Part shown: piece after piece, positions 1 through 5,354 of the stretch
Numbering within the stretch: position 1 is the stretch's first letter
Layout: each line of letters begins with the position of its first letter
Origin: Bacteroidales bacterium
GTDB lineage: Bacteria > Bacteroidota > Bacteroidia > Bacteroidales > VadinHA17
Assembly (NCBI GenBank): GCA_003157055.1
Contig: PMIG01000199.1
Coordinates: 2,064-7,417, forward strand
DNA length: 5,354 bases
Direction of reading: 5' to 3'
Notes under the pieces: model-generated
The model's input: the letters and a program-made list of their open reading frames with translations, nothing else
What the model was told of the DNA's origin: nothing
The model's database searches: none
Program-made: the position numbers and the translations under genes

Positions 1-2
1 AG

Positions 3-545
3 GATAATGAACTTCTCAATCTTGATCTAAGCGGTAAATGGAAATTTCATACCGGAAATAACAAGGACTGGAAGTCTCCGGAGTTCAATGATGAAGACTG
101 GACACTAATCAATGTGCCGGATTACTGGGAAAACCAAGGATATGAAGATCTCGATGGCTATGCATGGTATCGTGTTAAATTCAAATTGCCCGAAAATTTA
201 AATGCCGGAGATCTGTATCTCGCGCTTGGCAAGATCGATGATGTTGATGATGTTTATCTGAATGGTGAATTTGTCGGAAATGTCTATGACATGAGAAAGA
301 GTTTTGAATTCAATTGGAACGGAGGGGAATGTAACGTTCGCAGAATATATAAGATTAAGGATGGACTTCTCAAACGAAACGGAATGAATACCCTCGCCGT
401 AAGAGTACGAGACGATCAGGGACTGGGAGGTATTTATGAGGGACCAATCGGTATAATGTCGGCGGAAAATTACCGTGAATACAGGAATGAGTATCATTCC
501 GATCAGTCTATCTGGGATTATTTGTACGATAAGTTTATAAGGTAA
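3..545 (+). CDS. Jelly-roll (GH2 sugar-binding-like) domain protein, C-terminal part
   Basis: Partial gene that is open to the left edge; 180 residues are visible, ending at TAA 543-545. The visible part is one jelly-roll domain like the sugar-binding domain of family 2 glycoside hydrolases, at about residues 9-152. Its marks are LSGKWKF at the start, an FND..W...VP..WE.QGY block, DGYAWYR (51-57), IDDVDDVYLNG (78-88) and GGIYEGPIGI near the end. A hydrophilic tail of about 28 residues follows. A GTG at 114 could be taken as a start, but the domain clearly begins before it, so it is internal. No catalytic barrel follows, so the visible part is binding-like rather than enzymatic. The next gene encodes a paralogue and starts 18 bases downstream, so the two are probably co-transcribed. 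The residues before the domain resemble the linker between the two domains of that paralogue, so at least one more domain probably lies off the window. The ligand is unknown. Confidence 0.85.
   Translation, partial: DNELLNLDLSGKWKFHTGNNKDWKSPEFNDEDWTLINVPDYWENQGYEDLDGYAWYRVKFKLPENLNAGDLYLALGKIDDVDDVYLNGEFVGNVYDMRKSFEFNWNGGECNVRRIYKIKDGLLKRNGMNTLAVRVRDDQGLGGIYEGPIGIMSAENYREYRNEYHSDQSIWDYLYDKFIR
27..458 (+). repeat. Jelly-roll domain copy A (upstream gene)
   Basis: Coding repeat, homologous at protein level to the two domains of the next gene. It is closest to copy C: both share DGYAWYR, a LL(K) segment before the last strands, GGIYEGP[IV]GI and a following short tail with EY. Unlike B and C it lacks the GSTG.FP loop after the VYLNG strand and has a Phe/Asn/Gly-rich stretch there instead. 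DNA identity is only patchy; the longest exact match I noticed to copy C is 11 bases, GCATGGTATCG at 162-172 and 1269-1279. The duplication is therefore old. Confidence 0.8.
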
Positions 546-550
546 TAAAA

Positions 551-556
551 GGGAGG
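551..556 (+). promoter_or_regulatory. Shine-Dalgarno-like GGGAGG before the two-domain gene
   Basis: GGGAGG ends seven bases before ATG 564, a good distance for a ribosome binding site. It supports 564 over the in-frame ATG at 591. It stands out because the kinase and regulator genes in this window show no comparable site. Confidence 0.55.
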
Positions 557-563
557 AAAAGCT

Positions 564-1622
564 ATGATTACGTTATTAAGTAAAAGAAAAATGAGAACCA
601 TATTTATATCTGCCCTGATTTTTCTGCTCACTTTATCCGGTAAAGGCAATCCCGGCAATGGTGACCTGGTACTCCTTCAAAGCCTTAAGGGCAGCTGGCT
701 GTTTTCAATAGGTATTAATGAAGAGTGGATATCGCCAAAGTTTAATGACAGTGGATGGGGATCCATAAAAGTACCTTCTCCCTGGGAAGATCAGGGATTC
801 AACGGTTATAACGGATATGCCTTTTACAGGAAAAAGTTTACCATCCCGTCTCTTTACAAGGGTCGAATGCTTTACCTGAATATGGGATATATTGATGATG
901 TCGATGAAGTTTACCTGAACGGACATAAGATCGGTTCAACTGGCAGCTTTCCTCCTGATTACAGCACTGCCTATAATGCCGAGCGTGTTTACTTTATCCC
1001 TGAAGAGTACATCAGCTTCGACGCTCCAAATCTCATCGCGGTTAAGGTATATGATTCATATGACCAGGGAGGGATTGTAAGCGGCGAACTTGGCTTATAC
1101 GGGGGAAAAACCACTGTTAATTTTGACGTCAATCTCCAGGGTGCCTGGAAATTCATGCCGGGTGATGATCCAAGGCGTAAAGAACCTGATTTTAACGACA
1201 GTATGTGGGATGAAATATTTGTTCCTGCGAAATGGGAGGATCAGGGATACCGTGACTATGACGGTTACGCATGGTATCGCAAATCATTTATCTTCCCGGG
1301 AAACAACGCTGATGAAAAAATGGTCATCATGATGGGTAAGATAGACGACATTGATCAGGTGTTTATCAACGGAACATTTGTAGGCTCAACCGGAAATTTT
1401 CCGAATCATGGCAAAGAATTGGCAAATTCAGGTCAGGAATATGACGCATACAGGGGATATTATTTACCTGCAGGATTGCTGAAAAAAGGTGAGAAAAATG
1501 TTGTTGCTGTCAGAGTCCTGGATACCGGGGGTGCAGGCGGGATTTATGAAGGACCGGTAGGAATTATCTCACAAACCAAGTATATCGAATACTGGAGAAA
1601 ATTAAAGAAAACCGGAAATTAA
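564..1622 (+). CDS. Secreted protein with two tandem jelly-roll (GH2 sugar-binding-like) domains
   Basis: Complete gene of 352 residues. Residues 1-25 form a signal peptide: a basic start (KRKMR) and then the hydrophobic run TIFISALIFLLTL. No lipobox cysteine is visible, so a soluble exported protein is likely. Two copies of one domain follow at about residues 41-180 and 191-335, exactly 150 residues in register. Both carry FNDS.W, WEDQG[FY], GYA[FW]YRK, IDD[VI]D.V[YF][LI]NG and GSTG.FP. These motifs fit the sugar-binding jelly-roll of family 2 glycoside hydrolases and related accessory domains. No TIM barrel or other catalytic domain is present, so binding of a glycan or another ligand is the best guess; the ligand is not known. 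The start at 564 is favoured by a purine-rich GGGAGG at 551-556; an in-frame ATG at 591 would shorten the signal peptide. The gene lies 18 bases after a paralogue and is probably in its operon. Confidence 0.9.
   Translation: MITLLSKRKMRTIFISALIFLLTLSGKGNPGNGDLVLLQSLKGSWLFSIGINEEWISPKFNDSGWGSIKVPSPWEDQGFNGYNGYAFYRKKFTIPSLYKGRMLYLNMGYIDDVDEVYLNGHKIGSTGSFPPDYSTAYNAERVYFIPEEYISFDAPNLIAVKVYDSYDQGGIVSGELGLYGGKTTVNFDVNLQGAWKFMPGDDPRRKEPDFNDSMWDEIFVPAKWEDQGYRDYDGYAWYRKSFIFPGNNADEKMVIMMGKIDDIDQVFINGTFVGSTGNFPNHGKELANSGQEYDAYRGYYLPAGLLKKGEKNVVAVRVLDTGGAGGIYEGPVGIISQTKYIEYWRKLKKTGN
684..1103 (+). repeat. Jelly-roll domain copy B (first domain of the complete gene)
   Basis: Residues 41-180 of the two-domain protein. 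It has the full motif set, including IDDVDEVYLNG (110-120) and GSTGSFPP (124-131). Its end differs from copies A and C: IVSGELGLY replaces the IYEGP[IV]GI strand, and the usual LL.(K).G turn is replaced by EEYISFDAPN. Copy B therefore looks like a distinct N-terminal domain type within this small family. Confidence 0.8.
1134..1568 (+). repeat. Jelly-roll domain copy C (second domain of the complete gene)
   Basis: Residues 191-335 of the two-domain protein, beginning with LQGAWKF in register with LKGSWLF of copy B. It carries DGYAWYRK (233-240), IDDIDQVFING (260-270), GSTGNFP (274-280) and GGIYEGPVGI (325-334). An insertion of a few residues rich in Asn, Gly and Lys follows the GSTGNFP loop compared with copy B. 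Confidence 0.8.
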
Positions 1623-1640
1623 TACTTTTCCCAATTCCGG
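1612..1640 (+). other. Inverted repeat spanning the stop codon of the two-domain gene
   Basis: CCGGAAATT at 1612-1620 can pair with AATTCCGG at 1633-1640, giving an 8-bp stem with one bulged A and a 12-base loop. The stop codon TAA (1620-1622) lies at the stem-loop junction. No T-run follows, so it is not a standard terminator; it might be a 3'-end mRNA structure or chance. Confidence 0.3.
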
Positions 1641-1698
1641 ATAACAAAATATAGGATTCAGGTTTTAAATGTTTGGGTTTACACATTTTGGCAAAAAA

Positions 1699-1735
1699 GG
1701 GAAGGAGCCGGTCGCAGGGACATGGCTCCTTTCCC
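1699..1735 (+). terminator. Probable terminator hairpin after the jelly-roll genes
   Basis: GGGAAGGAGCC (1699-1709) pairs with GGCTCCTTTCCC (1724-1735), an 11-bp stem with one bulged T and a 14-base loop. A run of six A precedes the stem and the T-rich GATTTAT follows it; the U-tract is short and imperfect. Its place between the jelly-roll genes and the kinase suggests that the kinase has its own promoter in about 1736-1793. I could not identify that promoter firmly. Confidence 0.6.
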
Positions 1736-1793
1736 GATTTATAAACCAGATTATTTCATTGAAATCATATATATTTAAAGAAATTATCACTGA

Positions 1794-3338
1794 ATGAGCT
1801 CATCATTACGAAAAATCGGCTTATTGATCCTGGCAGTTATTATTTTACCTGTTCTGGTCTTTTCAGTGTTTGAGATTGGCAATCTCCGGCAAAACGAAAA
1901 GGTTATCCAGGACATATACAGAAATCAGCTGGATGCCATTCTTTATTCTGTAAATCAATATTCCGATGATATTGTAAGCAACCTTTCGAGCAGGATTGAA
2001 AACAGCTTAAACAAAAACAAACCCGATACTGTACCTGAACTGAACAGGATTTTAAGTGAATTTTCTGCGGTCTCAGGCCTGATTCAATTCAATAATAATC
2101 TTGAATATATCTCTTCCGAGCCAAATTCATACCGCGACAGCACAATAGTTTCTGAAATAATTACCAGGCTTGGGAGCAACGGCAAAACTCTTCAGCAGCT
2201 ACAGTCGTATATGAGAGGAGGCTACCGTAAAATTGAAACGATCGGAAAGGCAGGCAGGGATATGCAACTGATTGTTTTTTATACTCTTGTCAAAGATCAG
2301 TATATAATCAATGTCCTGGTCCTCGATCCCGGAAAGTTCATCAGCCAGGTGCTCGATCCGAAGATCCAGGAGATCGCGAAAGACAAGTTTTATATTGTCG
2401 CTTACCGTGCCGGAAAAGATCTGCCTTTTTATACCTCAGATAAACAATATAATCCCGGCAGGATTGATGATAAAGAGCCTTTCTGGCTGCTTAAGGACTA
2501 TCTGATGGGCATCGAACTAAAAGACCTTACCATTGCAGACCTTGCAAGAGATAGGACTAAAAGGAACCTTATACTTATTCTATTGATGGATACCGTTCTC
2601 CTTTCAGGAACCTGGCTGATATTCAGGAATGTTAAACGGCAGGTCGAACTCTCACAGATGAAGAGTGACTTTGTATCGAATGTCTCGCATGAGATCCGTA
2701 CTCCCCTTGCCCTGATAAGCATGTATATTGAGACTCTTGAAATGGGAAGAGTGAAAAGTGCAGAGAAAATAAAGGAGTATTATAATGTGATCCTGAATGA
2801 GACCTCGCGCCTGTCAGGCATTGTAAACAGGATCCTGAGCTTTTCACAGATAGAAAGCAATAAGAGGAAATATACATTTTGCGAGACCGTGTTAAATGAG
2901 GTTGTGGAGAATGCAGCTCTCACTTTCCTTTATTCACTTGAGAATAAAGGATTCAGATATTCATTCGAACCAGGTGAAAACCTGCCTGTAATTATGGCCG
3001 ACAAGGAAGCAATTGCTGATGCCTTTGTGAACCTTGTCGATAATGCAATAAAATACAGTACCGATGACAAGGACATCACCGTAAGAACCGGAAAATATGA
3101 TAATTATGTCTTTGTTGAAGTGGAAGATCACGGTATCGGTATTTCAGAAAAAAACCAGAAATACATATTTGATAAATTCTACCGGGTCACAGAAATGAAC
3201 CTCGCTAATAATGTGAAGGGGTCGGGGCTTGGGCTTGCAATAGTTAAGCATATGATGGATATTCATGAAGGAAAGATCTACATAAAAAGCACACCGGGCT
3301 CAGGATCGCTGTTCAGGCTTTCATTCCCGGTAAAATAA
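1794..3338 (+). CDS. Membrane sensor histidine kinase
   Basis: Complete kinase of 514 residues. A first membrane segment lies at about 8-28 and a second at about 258-277, enclosing an extracytoplasmic region of about 230 residues that I cannot assign to a named sensor family. The HisKA domain follows with the phosphoacceptor H299 in VSHEIRTPL. The ATP-binding domain shows the N box (N413, N417 in NLVDNAIKYS), the G1 box DHGIGI (445-450), the F box FDKFYR (459-464) and the G2 box GSGLGL (476-481), so it should be catalytically active. Only about 20 residues separate the second membrane segment from H299, leaving no room for HAMP or PAS. An in-frame TGA at 1791-1793 directly precedes ATG 1794, so no longer start is possible. 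There is no clear Shine-Dalgarno site. The cognate response regulator begins 11 bases after its stop. The signal sensed is unknown. Confidence 0.96.
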   Translation: MSSSLRKIGLLILAVIILPVLVFSVFEIGNLRQNEKVIQDIYRNQLDAILYSVNQYSDDIVSNLSSRIENSLNKNKPDTVPELNRILSEFSAVSGLIQFNNNLEYISSEPNSYRDSTIVSEIITRLGSNGKTLQQLQSYMRGGYRKIETIGKAGRDMQLIVFYTLVKDQYIINVLVLDPGKFISQVLDPKIQEIAKDKFYIVAYRAGKDLPFYTSDKQYNPGRIDDKEPFWLLKDYLMGIELKDLTIADLARDRTKRNLILILLMDTVLLSGTWLIFRNVKRQVELSQMKSDFVSNVSHEIRTPLALISMYIETLEMGRVKSAEKIKEYYNVILNETSRLSGIVNRILSFSQIESNKRKYTFCETVLNEVVENAALTFLYSLENKGFRYSFEPGENLPVIMADKEAIADAFVNLVDNAIKYSTDDKDITVRTGKYDNYVFVEVEDHGIGISEKNQKYIFDKFYRVTEMNLANNVKGSGLGLAIVKHMMDIHEGKIYIKSTPGSGSLFRLSFPVK

Positions 3339-3349
3339 TCTTAGCAATT

Positions 3350-4039
3350 ATGAAAAAAATATTGATCGTTGAGGATGAATTGAGTATGGTTAAGGGATTA
3401 AAAGACAACCTTGAATTCGAAGGATTTGAGACTGATACGGCTATGGACGGAAACCTTGGTCTTCAGAAAGTCCTTCAAAATAAATATGACCTTATCATAC
3501 TAGATGTTATGCTGCCGGGTGTTTCCGGCTTTGATATCTGCAAAGGCGCCCGGAAAGAAGGAGTGAATACTCCTATCATTCTTCTGACAGCAAAAGGTGA
3601 AGAGATTGATAAGGTACTTGGATTGGAGCTGGGAGCCGATGATTATATTACAAAACCATTCAGCCTGCGCGAGCTGCTTGCCAGGATCAAGGCAATCCTG
3701 AGGCGCCCCCCGATCGGAAAGGAAGGAAGCGTTGAACCGGAATTTATCGATATAGGGAATATTAAAGTCAATTTCAAAAACTATGTTGCGCTTAAAGGAA
3801 AGAATGAAATCAAAATGTCGTACAAGGAATTTGAAATATTGCATTACATGTTTATGAATGCAGGTAAAATAATTCAGCGCGATGATCTTATGAGCGATGT
3901 ATGGAGTATCGATTATGAGGTTACCACCCGTACGATTGATAATTTTATCCTTAAGCTGCGGCAGAAGATCGAAGCCGATCCGAATAATCCGAAGATCATT
4001 CTTACGGTTCATGGGGTAGGCTATAAGATGATATTGTAA
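3350..4039 (+). CDS. Response regulator, OmpR/PhoB type
   Basis: Complete 229-residue DNA-binding regulator. The receiver domain (about 1-118) has the acidic pair E8 and D9, phosphoacceptor D52 in LDVMLPG, T80, and K102 in DDYITKPF; all residues needed for phosphorylation and switching are present. Residues about 128-229 form the winged-helix DNA-binding domain, recognised by MSYKEFEILHYM, the recognition-helix region TTRTIDNFILKLRQKIE and the closing HGVGYKM hairpin. Length and domain order are normal for the family. It almost certainly takes phosphate from the kinase encoded 11 bases upstream and controls transcription; its targets cannot be read from this window. No Shine-Dalgarno site is visible before ATG 3350, so translation may be coupled to the kinase gene. 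Confidence 0.97.
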   Translation: MKKILIVEDELSMVKGLKDNLEFEGFETDTAMDGNLGLQKVLQNKYDLIILDVMLPGVSGFDICKGARKEGVNTPIILLTAKGEEIDKVLGLELGADDYITKPFSLRELLARIKAILRRPPIGKEGSVEPEFIDIGNIKVNFKNYVALKGKNEIKMSYKEFEILHYMFMNAGKIIQRDDLMSDVWSIDYEVTTRTIDNFILKLRQKIEADPNNPKIILTVHGVGYKMIL

Positions 4040-4045
4040 AAGATC

Positions 4046-4063
4046 AAGGCAAAAGGCAAAAGG
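4046..4063. repeat. Short tandem repeat of GGCAAAA between convergent genes
   Basis: Just after the regulator stop the sequence holds two full GGCAAAA units (4048-4054 and 4055-4061) followed by a partial GG. The octamer AGATCAAG also occurs twice nearby (4041-4048 and 4072-4079). The rest of the 94-base gap (4040-4133) holds no convincing terminator or gene. Confidence 0.5.
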
Positions 4064-4133
4064 AGAAAGTCAGATCAAGACATAAGCAGTACAAAGGTGT
4101 TAAAGTATTAAATCCGATTGCACGATGTCAGGA

Positions 4134-5354
4134 TTATTGTCCTCCGGATGTTGCCTGATTGTTACCGCCGTTCTTTACATCGTCGTTTTGAATGCCCCGA
4201 CGGGCTTTATTTACCTGTGTATTAATCTTCCCGAAATTGTAAGTCATACTTAGACGAAAGGTTCGTGCCAGCTGGGTAGAGACATTATGCGAAGAGAAGG
4301 TAATGTCTTTTGATTCGGATGTATATTTCTTCTCATACCAGAATGGATCGGTCGAAGAAAGGGACAGCATCAGCTTGCGTTTTAACAGATATTGCGATAC
4401 ACCAAAGCTGGTATAATAATAGGTCGAGGATTTGCCCTGAAGCATGATGCTTGGAGATTGAATCCCAACGTAGGTATTTATGGAACCATCTTTCCATAAT
4501 GTCCATCGTCCTCCAACTGTTCCGTAATAACTAAAACCTTTGTTGGAGATGGCATATCCATTATTGGTCTCCAGATTATTGTAATTTCCGCTTCCGTTTA
4601 AATAAATACTAAGTTTACCGGAGGGACGATAACTGGCATAAAGGCTTAATCCGATGCGCTCATTTTTACCGATGTTTTCATAAGTAGTAACAATAGCCCC
4701 GGTGGGCTGAACTTTTGAGATACTCTCAATTGAGTTATTCACAAATGAGGCAGACGAAGTAGCTGAGAAATTTAATTTCGGAGTAAAATATGTATATCCT
4801 AATTCAAATGAATGTGACACTTCGGATTTCAGCGAAGGGTTCCCATAGCTGATATTCATCGAATCAATATTGTTGACATACGGATTCAAATACCATATGC
4901 CGGGACGGGAAAGACGCTGGGTATATGACAGTTTTATGGTTTGCCCCTCTTTGGGCATAAAAGAAAAGGTAACATAAGGTACAAGATTAGAAAGCCGGTT
5001 GGTAAAATCAGTATTGACACCTGATGTTTTCGACACTCCGTCGTTCCAGGTCCGTTCAAGGCGCAACCCGGTTTTGGTGCTGAGCTTTTTCCATTTGAAC
5101 ACGTAACCTAAATATGCTCCCAAAATATATTGATTATAATCCAGATCGTTCCCATTGGTCAGCTTCACCGTATCGTTACGATAAGTTTCGGAGGTGCTTG
5201 TGTTCTGCCGCAGGATGAATTTTACCCCTCCTTCCACCTGGTGCATCTTGGTCAATGGGTCATAATAGTCTACCTGGAAGGTTTGCTCCCGGCCTACGGC
5301 ATCATTGTCCGATAGCTGGCTGTACGAGGGATAGTTGACTAATCCGTTAATTAT
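4134..5354 (-). CDS. Outer-membrane beta-barrel protein (TonB-dependent receptor-like), C-terminal part
   Basis: Partial gene running off the right edge; 406 residues are visible, ending at TAA (4136-4134 on the minus strand). It is full of alternating hydrophobic/polar strands rich in Tyr, Ser, Asn and Gly, typical of a barrel. The block RLSRPGIWYLNPYV (about 147-160) followed by YGNPSL and SHSFELGYTYF matches the Bacteroidota outer-membrane barrel family found in TonB-dependent receptors (Pfam OMP_b-brl_3, from memory). The last strand reads RLSMTYNFGK, followed by a hydrophilic tail of about 30 residues rich in Asn, Gly and Gln. A TTG at 5255 is not the start: the frame stays open to 5354 with barrel-like sequence. 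Signal peptide, carboxypeptidase-like domain and plug would lie beyond the window. The substrate is unknown. No SusD-type partner lies downstream; the next gene is the convergent regulator. Confidence 0.88.
   Translation of the reverse strand: MINGLVNYPSYSQLSDNDAVGREQTFQVDYYDPLTKMHQVEGGVKFILRQNTSTSETYRNDTVKLTNGNDLDYNQYILGAYLGYVFKWKKLSTKTGLRLERTWNDGVSKTSGVNTDFTNRLSNLVPYVTFSFMPKEGQTIKLSYTQRLSRPGIWYLNPYVNNIDSMNISYGNPSLKSEVSHSFELGYTYFTPKLNFSATSSASFVNNSIESISKVQPTGAIVTTYENIGKNERIGLSLYASYRPSGKLSIYLNGSGNYNNLETNNGYAISNKGFSYYGTVGGRWTLWKDGSINTYVGIQSPSIMLQGKSSTYYYTSFGVSQYLLKRKLMLSLSSTDPFWYEKKYTSESKDITFSSHNVSTQLARTFRLSMTYNFGKINTQVNKARRGIQNDDVKNGGNNQATSGGQ

Noticed and set aside
114..545. GTG at 114 as the start of the first gene
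   Set aside because: The reading frame is open to the left edge and the residues before 114 hold the first strands of the conserved domain, matching the start of the other two copies.
564..1622. Annotation as a beta-galactosidase or other glycosidase
   Set aside because: Only the accessory jelly-roll domain is present, twice; there is no space for a catalytic barrel in 352 residues.
1759..1777. Possible Bacteroidota promoter before the kinase, with TATATTTA at 1770-1777
   Set aside because: It resembles TAnnTTTG but lacks the final G, and no TTG lies at the expected upstream distance; in an AT-rich gap this is likely chance.
3500..4012. Long 170-codon reading frame on the minus strand opposite the response regulator
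   Set aside because: It is a shadow of a gene with all conserved receiver and winged-helix residues, and its translation shows no domain I recognise.
4111..4135. Hairpin AATCC/GGATT as a terminator between the convergent genes
   Set aside because: Only five base pairs around a 15-base loop, with no extension possible and overlap of the barrel gene stop codon.
5253..5255. TTG at 5255-5253 (minus strand) as the start of the barrel gene
   Set aside because: The frame stays open to the window edge with barrel-like residues such as REQTFQVDYYDP, so the gene is simply cut by the edge.
1794..5354. Classic polysaccharide utilisation locus with hybrid regulator and SusC/SusD pair
   Set aside because: The kinase and regulator are separate proteins of the OmpR type, no SusD-like gene is present, and the barrel resembles another receptor family rather than SusC.

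Overview
The window looks like a piece of a Bacteroidota chromosome. The best clue is the 3' gene, whose C-terminal half reads as an outer-membrane beta-barrel of the TonB-dependent-receptor type common in that phylum. Most starts also lack a clear Shine-Dalgarno sequence, and the composition is moderately AT-rich. No species can be named. Coding density is high: there are five genes, two of them cut by the window edges, and the longest gap between genes is about 170 bases.

Left block (1-1622, + strand): two adjacent genes, 18 bases apart, encode related proteins made of a jelly-roll domain like the sugar-binding domain of family 2 glycoside hydrolases. The first gene enters from the left edge and shows only its last domain. 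The second is complete, has a signal peptide and carries two copies of the domain set exactly 150 residues apart. Neither shows a catalytic domain. A hairpin at 1699-1735 probably ends this transcription unit.

Middle block (1794-4039, + strand): a two-component system. A membrane histidine kinase with a large extracytoplasmic region and no visible HAMP domain is followed 11 bases later by an OmpR/PhoB-type response regulator. All key phosphotransfer residues are present in both.

Right block (4134-5354, - strand): the C-terminal part of an outer-membrane beta-barrel protein, convergent with the response regulator. Its plug domain and N-terminus lie beyond the right edge.

How the parts fit: the kinase and regulator surely work together. 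The jelly-roll proteins are probably exported carbohydrate-binding or ligand-binding proteins. Their position just upstream of a sensor kinase, on the same strand, allows the idea that they feed that sensor or are controlled by it. This is inference from position only. The barrel gene is convergent and may be unrelated. The least explained part of the window is the tandem jelly-roll gene pair beside the sensor kinase.
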